A stretch of 64,000 bases of DNA from Nigerium massiliense (lineage in GTDB: Bacteria > Actinomycetota > Actinomycetes > Propionibacteriales > Propionibacteriaceae): contig NZ_CCYM01000003.1 in the NCBI RefSeq assembly GCF_000826085.1, forward strand, positions 1,077,741-1,141,740, in the 5' to 3' direction. Both the position numbers and the translations under genes were made by a program. Below, one piece after another: positions 1-7,852 of this stretch (the stretch's first letter is position 1; each line of letters begins with the position of its first letter). A model generated the notes under the pieces. That model saw only the letters and a program-made list of their open reading frames with translations. It was not told the DNA's origin and did no database searches.

Positions 1-44
1 TGCCCTCGCCCAAGGGCGTCAACCGCGCCATGCGGGGCCGTTGA
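1..44 (+). CDS. 3' end of an upstream gene (truncated by window edge)
   Basis: The first 44 bases read as an open frame (codons from position 3) ending in TGA at 42-44, one base before the TTG start of the ABC-F gene. The tail reads PSPKGVNRAMRGR, too short to identify. In several actinobacteria ispE precedes an ABC-F gene of this type, so IspE is possible, but this rests on remembered gene order only. Confidence 0.4.
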   Translation, partial: PSPKGVNRAMRGR

Positions 45-1823
45 TTGGCGAACATCGTCAACGCCGAGCACCTCGGCAAGTCGTACGGCACCCGGATCCT
101 CCTCGATGACGTCTCCCTCGGCCTGGCCACGGGGGATGTCATCGGCGTCGTCGGGCGCAACGGCGACGGCAAGACGACGTTGCTCTCCCTGCTGACCGGG
201 CGTATCGAGCCGGATTCCGGGACGGTCACGAGGTCCGCGGGGGCGTCCATCGGCTACCTGGCCCAGACCGACGACTTCGCTGCCGACGCGACCGTGCGGG
301 ACGTCATCGTCGGCGGGAGACCCGACCACGTCTGGGCGTCCAACGCGCTGTCCCGGTCGATCGTCGAGCACCTCCTGGACGGAGTCGATCTGGACGGCCG
401 CGTGGGGGACTTGTCCGGCGGCGAGCGGCGCCGTACCGCCCTGGTCGCGATCATGCTGGGTGGCCACGACCTGATCGTGCTGGACGAGCCCACGAACCAC
501 CTCGACGTCGAGGCTGTCTCCTGGCTCGCCGACCACCTCAACGAACTGCGCGCCGGCGGCACGGCGATGCTCATCGTCAGCCACGATCGCTGGTTCCTGG
601 ACGCCGTCTGCACCCGCGTCTGGGAGGTGCACGACGCCACCGTGGACGCCTACGACGGCGGGTACGCGGCCTACGTCCTGGCCCGCGTGGAGCGCCAGCG
701 GCAGGCCGCCGCGAACGAGGCGCGCCGCAAGAACCTCGCCCGCAAGGAGTTGGCCTGGTTGCGCCGCGGCGCCCCGGCCCGGACGTCGAAGCCGCGCTTC
801 CGCATCGAGGCCGCCAACTCGCTCATCGCCGACGAGCCCGAACCGCGCGACCGGCTGGCACTGAAGCAGTTCTCCGTCACCAGGCTCGGCAAGGACGTCA
901 TCGACCTCGCGCACGTCGACCTCGACCTGCCCGGCGGCCGGAACCTGCTGCGCAACCTCACCTGGTCGATCGGCCCCGGCGACCGCATCGGCATCGTCGG
1001 CGTCAACGGGTCGGGCAAGTCGACGCTCCTGCGGCTGATGGCCACGGAGCAGGAGCCGACCCGCGGGCGGGTCAAGCAGGGTGCGACGATCCGGCTCGCG
1101 CACCTGTCCCAGGCCGTCACCGAGCTCGACGACACCGAACGCGTCCTCGATTCGGTGAACCGGTTGCGCCGCGAGACCCAGCTGGCGACCGGTCGGGAGG
1201 CGTCCGCCTCGCAGCTGTTGGAGGAGTTCGGCTTCACCGGCGACCGGCTCGTGACGCGCATCGGCGAACTGTCGGGCGGGGAACGCCGCCGGCTGCAGTT
1301 CCTGCGGTTGCTGATGGGCGAACCCAACGTGCTCCTGCTCGATGAGCCCACCAACGACCTCGACATCGACACCCTCAACGTCATCGAGGACTATCTCGAC
1401 TCCTGGCCCGGCACCCTCATCGTGGTGTCGCACGACCGCTACTTCCTCGAGCGGGTCTGCGACGTCACCTACGCCCTCATGGGCGACGGAAGCTGCGTGC
1501 TACTGCCCGGCGGCGTCGACCAGTACCTCGAGCACCGCCGCCGGCAACCGTCCGCGGTGACGTCCAACGCGCCAAGCGAGTCCGACCGAGCGTCCGCGGG
1601 ACCGTCGGCGGCCGAGACCCGCCAAGCCAAGAAGGAGCTTGCGCGGCTCGAGTCGCAGCTCGCCAAGCTCGGTCAGCGCATCGAGCGCGTGCACGGTCAG
1701 ATGGCCGAACACGCGTCCGACTACGGCAAGCTCACCCAGTTGCAGAGCGAGCTGACGGCCCTGACCGACGAGAAGGACGGCCTCGAAGTCGCCTGGCTCG
1801 AGGCCGCCGAGACCCTCGACTAG
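45..1823 (+). CDS. ABC-F family ATPase (Uup-like)
   Basis: A 592-residue soluble protein with two ABC ATPase domains and no membrane segment, the ABC-F plan; these ATPases act on ribosomes rather than as transporters. Domain 1 has Walker A GRNGDGKT (about residues 37-44), signature LSGGE (about 123) and LDEPTNHLD. Domain 2 has GVNGSGKST (about 318), LSGGERRR (about 409) and LDEPTNDLD. A linker rich in Arg/Lys separates them. The last 75 residues form a charged coiled coil, as in Uup, which binds nucleic acid in that subfamily. The start is TTG at 45, touching the stop of the preceding gene, so the pair is probably co-transcribed. Resistance function is not indicated; the exact ABC-F subgroup is unsure. 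Confidence 0.9.
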   Translation: MANIVNAEHLGKSYGTRILLDDVSLGLATGDVIGVVGRNGDGKTTLLSLLTGRIEPDSGTVTRSAGASIGYLAQTDDFAADATVRDVIVGGRPDHVWASNALSRSIVEHLLDGVDLDGRVGDLSGGERRRTALVAIMLGGHDLIVLDEPTNHLDVEAVSWLADHLNELRAGGTAMLIVSHDRWFLDAVCTRVWEVHDATVDAYDGGYAAYVLARVERQRQAAANEARRKNLARKELAWLRRGAPARTSKPRFRIEAANSLIADEPEPRDRLALKQFSVTRLGKDVIDLAHVDLDLPGGRNLLRNLTWSIGPGDRIGIVGVNGSGKSTLLRLMATEQEPTRGRVKQGATIRLAHLSQAVTELDDTERVLDSVNRLRRETQLATGREASASQLLEEFGFTGDRLVTRIGELSGGERRRLQFLRLLMGEPNVLLLDEPTNDLDIDTLNVIEDYLDSWPGTLIVVSHDRYFLERVCDVTYALMGDGSCVLLPGGVDQYLEHRRRQPSAVTSNAPSESDRASAGPSAAETRQAKKELARLESQLAKLGQRIERVHGQMAEHASDYGKLTQLQSELTALTDEKDGLEVAWLEAAETLD

Positions 1824-1827
1824 GTGG

Positions 1828-2761
1828 TCAGCTGGGTTCTTGGATCACGGCTTCGCTTCGCCGAACGCGAAGCATCACCGCGGCTGCAGGCAACTGCACG
1901 AGGGCCGAGGCCACCAGCGCCGTCGCCACCCCGGCGAGCTTGGCCAGCGCACCGAAAGAGGGCCCACCGATTACCTGGCCGAGGGCGTCGGCCTGACTCA
2001 TCGCCGAGAGGGTCGTGGCACGCGTCTGGCTCTCCAGATTTCGGTTGAGCCACGCGCGACGCACAGGTGCCGCCAAGGCCATGACCGCTTCCCGCAGCCA
2101 TCGGAACCCCAACGCCATCCATAACCACGGAGCCAAGGCGAAACCGACGACACACAGGACCTGCACGAACAACATTCCAGCCATGACTCGGGACGGGTGC
2201 TCCGCGTTCAGGGCCTTTGAGACGTAGCGATTGGCCAACCGGCTGGCCCCCAACGAAACGGCCGACCCGACGAGCGCGAACAAGCTGAACCATGTCGCCG
2301 AGTCGGACAAGACCCCCAGCTCGGGCAGGTGGAACTCCCGCAGCACCAGGTCCGCCCACAGGCGATCGAACACCTCACTCGTGATACCGGCCAGCAACGA
2401 GATCAGCATGAAGGAGCGAGGTGAACGTGTAGCCCACACCCCAGACGACGTTGCCGAGCGCGATCGTCCAGAAGAGCGGCACGGCGGTGATGAGAACGCC
2501 GACGCCGAGCAAGGCGATCCCGACGATGACCGACAGCCGTCGGGAGTGGATGTCCGCGACGATCCCTGTCGGAATCTCTGCCAGGAAGCAGGATGCCTCC
2601 AAGATCGTCCCGATCAGGACGAGCTGGAATGGGTCCAGGTGGGCGACCTCAATCTGGTAGACGAGGCCCAAGGTGAAGGCGACCGCCCAGATGAAAGCCT
2701 GGCCGGCCTCGATGATCAGAAAGATGCGGCCCGCTGAACCGCGAAGCAATGCGATGCTCAC
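1828..2761 (-). pseudogene. MFS transporter, broken by internal deletion and frameshift
   Basis: Two overlapping minus-strand frames encode the two ends of one major facilitator protein. The 5' part (GTG at 2761 with an AGAGGAA Shine-Dalgarno) gives the first three or four membrane helices, including the loop EIPTGIVADIHSRR, up to GVGYTFTS. The second frame resumes with a helix ending SEVFDRLW, typical of helix 7 in this MFS group, and runs to a stop at 1828. About 90 residues (end of helix 4 to helix 6) are missing and the join near 2411-2421 shifts frame. The total is about 310 residues against about 420 for the family. A working transporter is unlikely. The gene is convergent with the ABC-F gene, four bases away. 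Confidence 0.75.
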
Positions 2762-2980
2762 GAGGGATTCCTCTGCGTGGAACGTGGTTTCAGCCCCAGC
2801 GCACGACACGATTGCCGGTGAGCCGCATGGGACAGACCGTTCGGGACCTCAGACGCTCACACAGCCCGTGGTGGTCTCACGGGAGAGCAGTCAGGGAGCA
2901 TCTGGCACTCAGGAAGGGATCCGCATGGTCACATGGTAACTGAGGGTCGAGGTGCCCTAGACGCGTCCCCTAGTCGCGTC

Positions 2981-3009
2981 CTCGGCAGGCCGACGATCGG
3001 CCGGCCGAG
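2981..3009 (-). terminator. Hairpin terminator of the oligopeptide transporter operon
   Basis: CTCGGC-A-GGCCG, loop ACGAT, CGGCC-G-GCCGAG forms an 11-pair stem with one mismatch, starting ten bases after the stop of the fused ATPase gene on the minus strand. There is no long T run, as is common in high-GC actinobacteria. The rest of 2762-3018 shows nothing else I can name. Confidence 0.6.
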
Positions 3010-3018
3010 GCCTCGAGG

Positions 3019-4833
3019 TCAGCTGACGATGTGCTCCTGCTCGATGATCGCGTCCCGAAGCTCGCGGCGCTTCTTCTGCTCGGCCGGGTCGGGGACCGGC
3101 ACGGCCGAGAGCAGGCGCTGCGTGTAGGGGTGCTGCGGGCGGTGGACGATGTCCTCCGTCGGCCCCACCTCCACCAGGCTGCCGAGATGCATGACGGCCA
3201 CCTGGCTGGACACCTGCTCGACCACCGCGAGGTCGTGGCTTATGAACAGGCACGCGAAGCCGCGCTCCGCCTGGAGTCTCCGGAACAGGTCGAGGACCGT
3301 CGCCTGCACCGAAACATCCAGCGCGGACGTCGGTTCGTCGGCGATGAGGAGCCTCGGGTTCAGCGCCAGCGCCCGGGCGATACCGATGCGCTGCCGCTGA
3401 CCGCCGGACAGCTCGTGCGGGTAGCGGTTGCGCATCGCGCGCGGCAGTTGGACGGAATCGAGCAGCGCCTCCACCCGACGGGACAGCTCCTGGCCCTTGA
3501 GCTGCTCGTGCAGATAGATCGGCTCCCCGATCGACTCACCCACCGGAAGGCGCGGATTCAGCGAGGAGCCGGGATCCTGGAAGACGATGCCCACCTCCTT
3601 GCGGAAGGGGTGCAGGTCTTTGCCCTTGGCGTGGGTGATGTCGCGGCCGGCCACCGACAGTTTGCCGCCGCTGACCGGGAGCAGGGCCACGGCTGCGCGT
3701 CCGATGGTGGTCTTCCCGGAACCGGACTCCCCCACGAGGCCGACGACCTCGCCCGGGTCGAGGCGCAGGTTGATGTGCCGCGCCGCGGTGAAGGCCGGAC
3801 GCCGGCCCTGCTTCGGATAGGTGATCTCGACGTCCTCCAGCAGCAGCGCCGGGGTGATGGACGAGTCGCCGTCGCGCAGCGGGACGGGCTGGTCCTCACG
3901 CTCGATCAACGTCGCCGGACGCCCCTCGGTCGCCTCCACCTCGGTGCCCAGGTGAGGCACGGACGCCAGCAGCTGGCGCGTGTACGGGTGCTCGGGACGA
4001 TTGAAGATCTGGTCGGCGGTCCCGTGTTCGACGACGCGGCCGTCCTTCATCACGATGATGCGGTCGGCCATGTCGGCGACGACGCCCATGTCGTGCGTGA
4101 TCAGGATGATGCCCGCGTTGACCCGCTCGCGCAGCTCGCGCATGAGCTTGAGGATCTCGGCCTGCACGGTCACGTCGAGCGCGGTGGTGGGCTCGTCCGC
4201 GATGAGCAGCTTCGGGTCGCAGGCCAGCGCCTGGGCGATCATGATGCGCTGCCGCTGGCCGCCGGAGAGCTGGTGCGGGAACTTGTTGAAGCTGTCCTCA
4301 GGATCGGGGATCTCCACCAGCCGCATCAGCTCCAGCGCCCGCTCCTTGGCGGCCGAGGGGGCCATCAGGAAATGCGTGCGCAGCGTCTCGACGATCTGGA
4401 AGCCGACCGTGTAGACGGGGTTGAGCGCCGTCATCGGCTCCTGGAAGATCACGGAGATCTCGTTGCCGCGGACCTCCCGCATTTTGCTCTGCGGCATGCC
4501 GACGAGCTCGGTCCCCTTCAGCTTCGCCGACCCGGTCGTGCGCCCGTTGGCCGGGAGCAGGCCCAGCAGGCTCATGGACGACTGCGTCTTACCGGAGCCG
4601 GATTCCCCCACGATCGCCAGCACCTCGCCGGCCCGCAGGTCGTAGTTGATGTGCTCGGCCGCCACGAACCACTCGTCGCCGACCCAGAAGTTCACGCTCA
4701 GATCCCGGACCTCCAGGATCACGTCGCCCTTCTTGACCTCGCCCCCGGTCGCCCGGGACAGCTTGATGGAGCCGTCGAACGCGCTCCCGCGCTTGCCCTG
4801 GCCATCCCCGGACGCGCCTGCTGCGGTGCTCAC
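3019..4833 (-). CDS. Oligopeptide/dipeptide ABC transporter, fused double ATPase (DppD-DppF type)
   Basis: This 604-residue protein carries both nucleotide-binding domains of a peptide importer in one chain. Domain 1: Walker A GESGSGKT at 76-83, signature LSGGQRQRIMIAQAL, then DEPTTALDVT. Domain 2 begins near residue 330: GESGSGKTT, LSGGQRQRIGIARAL, DEPTSALDVS. Each domain is followed by the oligopeptide-type C-terminal extension (HPYTRQLLASVP and HPYTQRLLSAVP), which marks the Dpp/Opp class. The GTG start at 4833 overlaps the permease stop by four bases (GTGA), so translation is probably coupled. It is the last gene of the operon 9679 to 3019 and powers import through the two permeases. The substrate (peptide, nickel or sugar) cannot be read from the sequence. 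Confidence 0.93.
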   Translation of the reverse strand: MSTAAGASGDGQGKRGSAFDGSIKLSRATGGEVKKGDVILEVRDLSVNFWVGDEWFVAAEHINYDLRAGEVLAIVGESGSGKTQSSMSLLGLLPANGRTTGSAKLKGTELVGMPQSKMREVRGNEISVIFQEPMTALNPVYTVGFQIVETLRTHFLMAPSAAKERALELMRLVEIPDPEDSFNKFPHQLSGGQRQRIMIAQALACDPKLLIADEPTTALDVTVQAEILKLMRELRERVNAGIILITHDMGVVADMADRIIVMKDGRVVEHGTADQIFNRPEHPYTRQLLASVPHLGTEVEATEGRPATLIEREDQPVPLRDGDSSITPALLLEDVEITYPKQGRRPAFTAARHINLRLDPGEVVGLVGESGSGKTTIGRAAVALLPVSGGKLSVAGRDITHAKGKDLHPFRKEVGIVFQDPGSSLNPRLPVGESIGEPIYLHEQLKGQELSRRVEALLDSVQLPRAMRNRYPHELSGGQRQRIGIARALALNPRLLIADEPTSALDVSVQATVLDLFRRLQAERGFACLFISHDLAVVEQVSSQVAVMHLGSLVEVGPTEDIVHRPQHPYTQRLLSAVPVPDPAEQKKRRELRDAIIEQEHIVS

Positions 4834-6194
4834 TTCGTTTCCTCCTCGGTCGTTCGGGACGCCCCAGCGGCGGTGGCGCCGGAACCGGCCGTCGCGCCGC
4901 CGGCCGGCTCCAGCTGCGCGGCCGCCTTCGCCATCTTGCGCGCGGACGGGATCTTGCGCATCCGCGGGTCGAACGCATCACGAAGGCCGTCGCCGATGAA
5001 GTTCACCGACAGCGCCAACAAGATGATGAACACGCCGGGCCACCAGAACAACCACGGCCGGGTCGCGAACGCGCCCTGGTTGACCGAGATCAGCCAGCCG
5101 AGCGAGATGTTCGGCGGCAGGATGCCGAAGTTCAGGAACGACAGCGCGGCCTCCAGCGTGACGGCTGAGCTCATCAGCAGCGTCGTGTTGACGATGATGA
5201 CGCCGACCGCGTTGGGAAGCATGTGCTTGGTGATGATGCGCCAGTTGCTCGCGCCGGCCACGCGGGCCGCGTCCACGAACTCCCGCTCGCGCAGCGACAT
5301 GAACTCCGAGCGCACCAGGCGGGCCAGGCCCGTCCACAGGATGCAGCCGAGGGCGATCGACAGCAGCAGCGGCATGTTGTTCGTGATGGCCAGCGTCTGC
5401 TCCGGGGTCGCGTTGAACCGGATCGGCAGGATCCCGACGAGCTTGCCCAGCACGGCGCCGAGCACGATGACCGGCAGGGTGATGACCAGGTCGGTGAAGC
5501 GCATCAGGATCTGGTCGAGGCGGCCGCGGAAGTAGCCCGCCAGCGACCCGATGGTCACGCCGATGACCAGCGCGATGAAGCTCAGGCAGAACATGACGAA
5601 CAGGGACGTCTGGACGCCCTTCATGACCAGGGCGAAGCTGTCCCGGCCGATGTCGTCCTGGCCGAAGGGGTGCTCCCCGATCGCGAAGGAGGTGGCGCCC
5701 CCGATCCCCGGGATTTGCAGGGTCGGGCTACCGCCGTTGACGACGTTGTTGGGTCGCATGTAGTCCTGGAACGGCCACAGCCCCGGGATCGGACCCAGGC
5801 CCATGGCGAGGATCGAGAGCAGGGCGACCAGCGTGAGCGTCACCAGGCCGAAGATCGCGCCACGGTGCCGGATGAAGCGCCGCCAGACGATCTGGCTCTG
5901 GGACAGGCCTTCCACCTCTTTGGCCTGGCCGACGCCCTCGCCGCGGCCGTGCGCGTCGGTCTCCTCGACGGCGAAGTCGCCGTCGGCGGCCTCGGCGGTG
6001 CGCAGCGGGCCCGACGGGGCCGCGCCGCCGCGCACCGGATCGTCGCCGAGGATGCGGTCCCCCATCTCGCCATCGTCGTAAACGCGCTCGTCGCGGCCGG
6101 AGCCGGCGGCGTCCTCGTCGATCGGGCCGGGCCCAACCCGACGCTCGTCCTCGGGAAGTTCGCCGGGACGGGGGGTCGTGTTGTCGTTGCTCAT
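4830..6194 (-). CDS. Peptide ABC transporter permease (DppC-like) with long acidic N-terminus
   Basis: A 454-residue inner-membrane permease of the DppC/OppC family. The first 105 residues or so are polar, acidic and probably disordered; the membrane part starts at the segment after VWRRFIRHRG. The coupling-helix region reads EFVDAARVAGASNWRIITKH, close to the family EAA motif, and the C-terminus keeps the FIGDGLRDAFDPR signature. The start is ATG at 6194 inside the stop of the upstream permease (ATGA overlap). The same frame stays open for 1.3 kb upstream, but that stretch is the shadow of the DppB-like gene. It pairs with that permease to form the channel. The N-terminal extension exceeds the usual short cytoplasmic leader. 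Confidence 0.92.
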   Translation of the reverse strand: MSNDNTTPRPGELPEDERRVGPGPIDEDAAGSGRDERVYDDGEMGDRILGDDPVRGGAAPSGPLRTAEAADGDFAVEETDAHGRGEGVGQAKEVEGLSQSQIVWRRFIRHRGAIFGLVTLTLVALLSILAMGLGPIPGLWPFQDYMRPNNVVNGGSPTLQIPGIGGATSFAIGEHPFGQDDIGRDSFALVMKGVQTSLFVMFCLSFIALVIGVTIGSLAGYFRGRLDQILMRFTDLVITLPVIVLGAVLGKLVGILPIRFNATPEQTLAITNNMPLLLSIALGCILWTGLARLVRSEFMSLREREFVDAARVAGASNWRIITKHMLPNAVGVIIVNTTLLMSSAVTLEAALSFLNFGILPPNISLGWLISVNQGAFATRPWLFWWPGVFIILLALSVNFIGDGLRDAFDPRMRKIPSARKMAKAAAQLEPAGGATAGSGATAAGASRTTEEETK

Positions 6195-7717
6195 GCGTTC
6201 ACCCGAATCCTGGGATCGATGATGGCGTAGAGGAAGTCGGCCACAAGGTTGGCGATCATCGCCAGCCCGCCAGTGATCATGATGTAGATCATCACCGGGT
6301 CGATCTCGCTCGCCGACAGCGCCTGGACGAACATACGACCCATGCCGGACCAGCCGAAGATGGTCTCCGTCAGCACTGCGCCACCGATGAGGCTGATGAA
6401 GTCGACCGGGACGATCGAGGCCAGCGGCATCAGCGCGTTGCGCAGCGCGTGCCGGACGATCACGACGCGCTCGGAAAGACCCTTGGCCCGCGCGGTGCGG
6501 ATGTAGTCCTGGTTCAGCACCTCGAGCATCGCACCGCGCTCGTAGCGGGTGTAGGTGGCGAAGGAGATGACGACCAGCGCGATCGTGGGCAGCAACAGGT
6601 GCGTCCACTTGTCGAGCTGGGTGATCCAGTAGTCGCCGCCGAGATTGGGGGTCGCCGCGCCGATGGTGGCGATGGGACGCCCGCCGATCACGCTGGCGTT
6701 CGAGTACAGCTGCCAACCCTGCAGCACGCGGTCGGTGTAGATCGCCACCGAGGCGAAGATCGCGACGACGGCGGCGGTCCGCATCGAGACCGCTCGGTCG
6801 GGACCGCCGAACGCCCAGCCGATGAGGAGCGCCACAAGAACGGCGACGATCAGCAGCCCCACCGCGATCAGGTCGGACATCGGCACGTAGTAGAAGAACC
6901 ACTGCATCGGGATGTACAGCACGGCCCCGACCACCGCGGTGGTGAGACCCGCGTACAGCGCGCGCCTGTTGTTGATGCCCGCGAAGATGACGGCCATCGC
7001 CACCGCGGCGGCGAGCCCGATGACCAGCGTGCCGATCAGGCCGAAGCCTGGGTGCTCCACCCAGCCGGACAGCAGCGCGTAGGCGAGCACCGCGAGCGAG
7101 ACGGCGAACGCAGACACGAAGACGATCACCTTGCGCTTGGCGTTGCCGCCGAGGACGCCCGCCCAGAACAGACCGGAGACCACCGAGAGGACGAGCACGG
7201 CGGGCCAGTTCACCTGGGGGTTGTTCAGGTAATCGTTGACGCCGATCGCCAGGAACTGCTTGAGCAGCACGGCGAACCAGAAGATCGGGAGCGCGTACAG
7301 CACGAAGGCGATGAAGGTGATCGTGTAGTCGAAGGCCGTGTACTGCCGCAGCGCCGAGATGACGCCGATGGTGACGCCCAACAGGAGGGCGATGACGGTC
7401 GCGGCGAACACGAGCTGGACCGAGGTGGCGATCGCACCACCGAGCATCGAGCGCACGGGCTGGCCGGTGCGCCACGCCTCACCGAAGTCGCCCTGGAGGA
7501 CCCCCGTCAGCCAATCCCACCAGCGCGCCGGCCACGGCACGTCCAGCTTCAGCTGCCGGATGCGCGTCTCGATGAGGAACTCACGGTTGAGCGCGGGGCT
7601 CTGGCGCAGATCGTCGAGCGGATCCATCGCGATGTTGAGCAGCCCATACATCAAGAACGAGAGCAGGAAGAGGATGGCGAGCGCCAGCCCTAGACGGCGC
7701 GCCAGGAATCTGATCAT
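6191..7717 (-). CDS. Peptide ABC transporter permease (DppB-like) with a large extra membrane insert
   Basis: This 508-residue permease has the DppB/OppB ends. The N-terminus MIRFLARRLGLALAILF is followed by a periplasmic loop. The C-terminal half has YIRTARAKGLSERVV (EAA-loop region) and ends IIDPRIRVNA. The family is usually 300-340 residues. Here about 200 residues (roughly 165-370) are inserted between the helix ending FWFAVLLKQFLAIG and the HLLLPTIALV helix. The insert is hydrophobic and could add several helices. ATG at 7717 is preceded by GGGGTACC rather than a strong Shine-Dalgarno, so translation may start weakly. A nested inverted repeat lies between it and the lipoprotein gene. Confidence 0.9.
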   Translation of the reverse strand: MIRFLARRLGLALAILFLLSFLMYGLLNIAMDPLDDLRQSPALNREFLIETRIRQLKLDVPWPARWWDWLTGVLQGDFGEAWRTGQPVRSMLGGAIATSVQLVFAATVIALLLGVTIGVISALRQYTAFDYTITFIAFVLYALPIFWFAVLLKQFLAIGVNDYLNNPQVNWPAVLVLSVVSGLFWAGVLGGNAKRKVIVFVSAFAVSLAVLAYALLSGWVEHPGFGLIGTLVIGLAAAVAMAVIFAGINNRRALYAGLTTAVVGAVLYIPMQWFFYYVPMSDLIAVGLLIVAVLVALLIGWAFGGPDRAVSMRTAAVVAIFASVAIYTDRVLQGWQLYSNASVIGGRPIATIGAATPNLGGDYWITQLDKWTHLLLPTIALVVISFATYTRYERGAMLEVLNQDYIRTARAKGLSERVVIVRHALRNALMPLASIVPVDFISLIGGAVLTETIFGWSGMGRMFVQALSASEIDPVMIYIMITGGLAMIANLVADFLYAIIDPRIRVNA

Positions 7718-7765
7718 GAGGTACCCCGAGACGAACGGTGATTGGTCGAGCCCGAACAGGCGAAA

Positions 7766-7838
7766 CGTTGGTCACCCGGCTCGCTGGCGGGGCTGCTGCC
7801 CCGCCACCGGTTCGCGACGGACTGCCGGGTGACCAACG
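7766..7838. other. Nested perfect inverted repeat between lipoprotein and permease genes
   Basis: Outer arms CGTTGGTCACCCGGC (7766-7780) and GCCGGGTGACCAACG (7824-7838) are exact complements. Inside them TGGCGGGGC (7785-7793) and GCCCCGCCA (7798-7806) form a second perfect hairpin with a 4-base loop. It fills the 135-bp gap between the binding-protein gene and the permease gene of the same operon. By analogy with operons where the binding protein is made in excess, it may be an attenuator or an mRNA-stability element. Confidence 0.7.
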
Positions 7839-7852
7839 CCTCACTCAGCGAT

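Noticed and set aside
45..1823. A macrolide or lincosamide resistance ABC-F protein
   Set aside because: The C-terminal coiled coil and the linker look like Uup/housekeeping ABC-F; no resistance-type interdomain arm could be recognised by eye.
2810..2980. A T-box or other tRNA-sensing leader, or a tRNA gene
   Set aside because: No T-box consensus and no cloverleaf with a GGTTCGA-type arm; the region precedes only a broken transporter gene and a terminator.
3031..5535. An 834-residue plus-strand frame opposite the ATPase and permease
   Set aside because: It is a mirror of high-GC third-codon bias; the sequence is rich in His/Arg/Asp/Val without domains, while the minus strand encodes clear ABC proteins.
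4830..7475. A single 881-residue frame across both permease genes
   Set aside because: The upstream two thirds are out of frame with the conserved DppB sequence and rich in Arg/Ala/Gly shadow residues; the true DppC start is ATG 6194, which overlaps the DppB stop.
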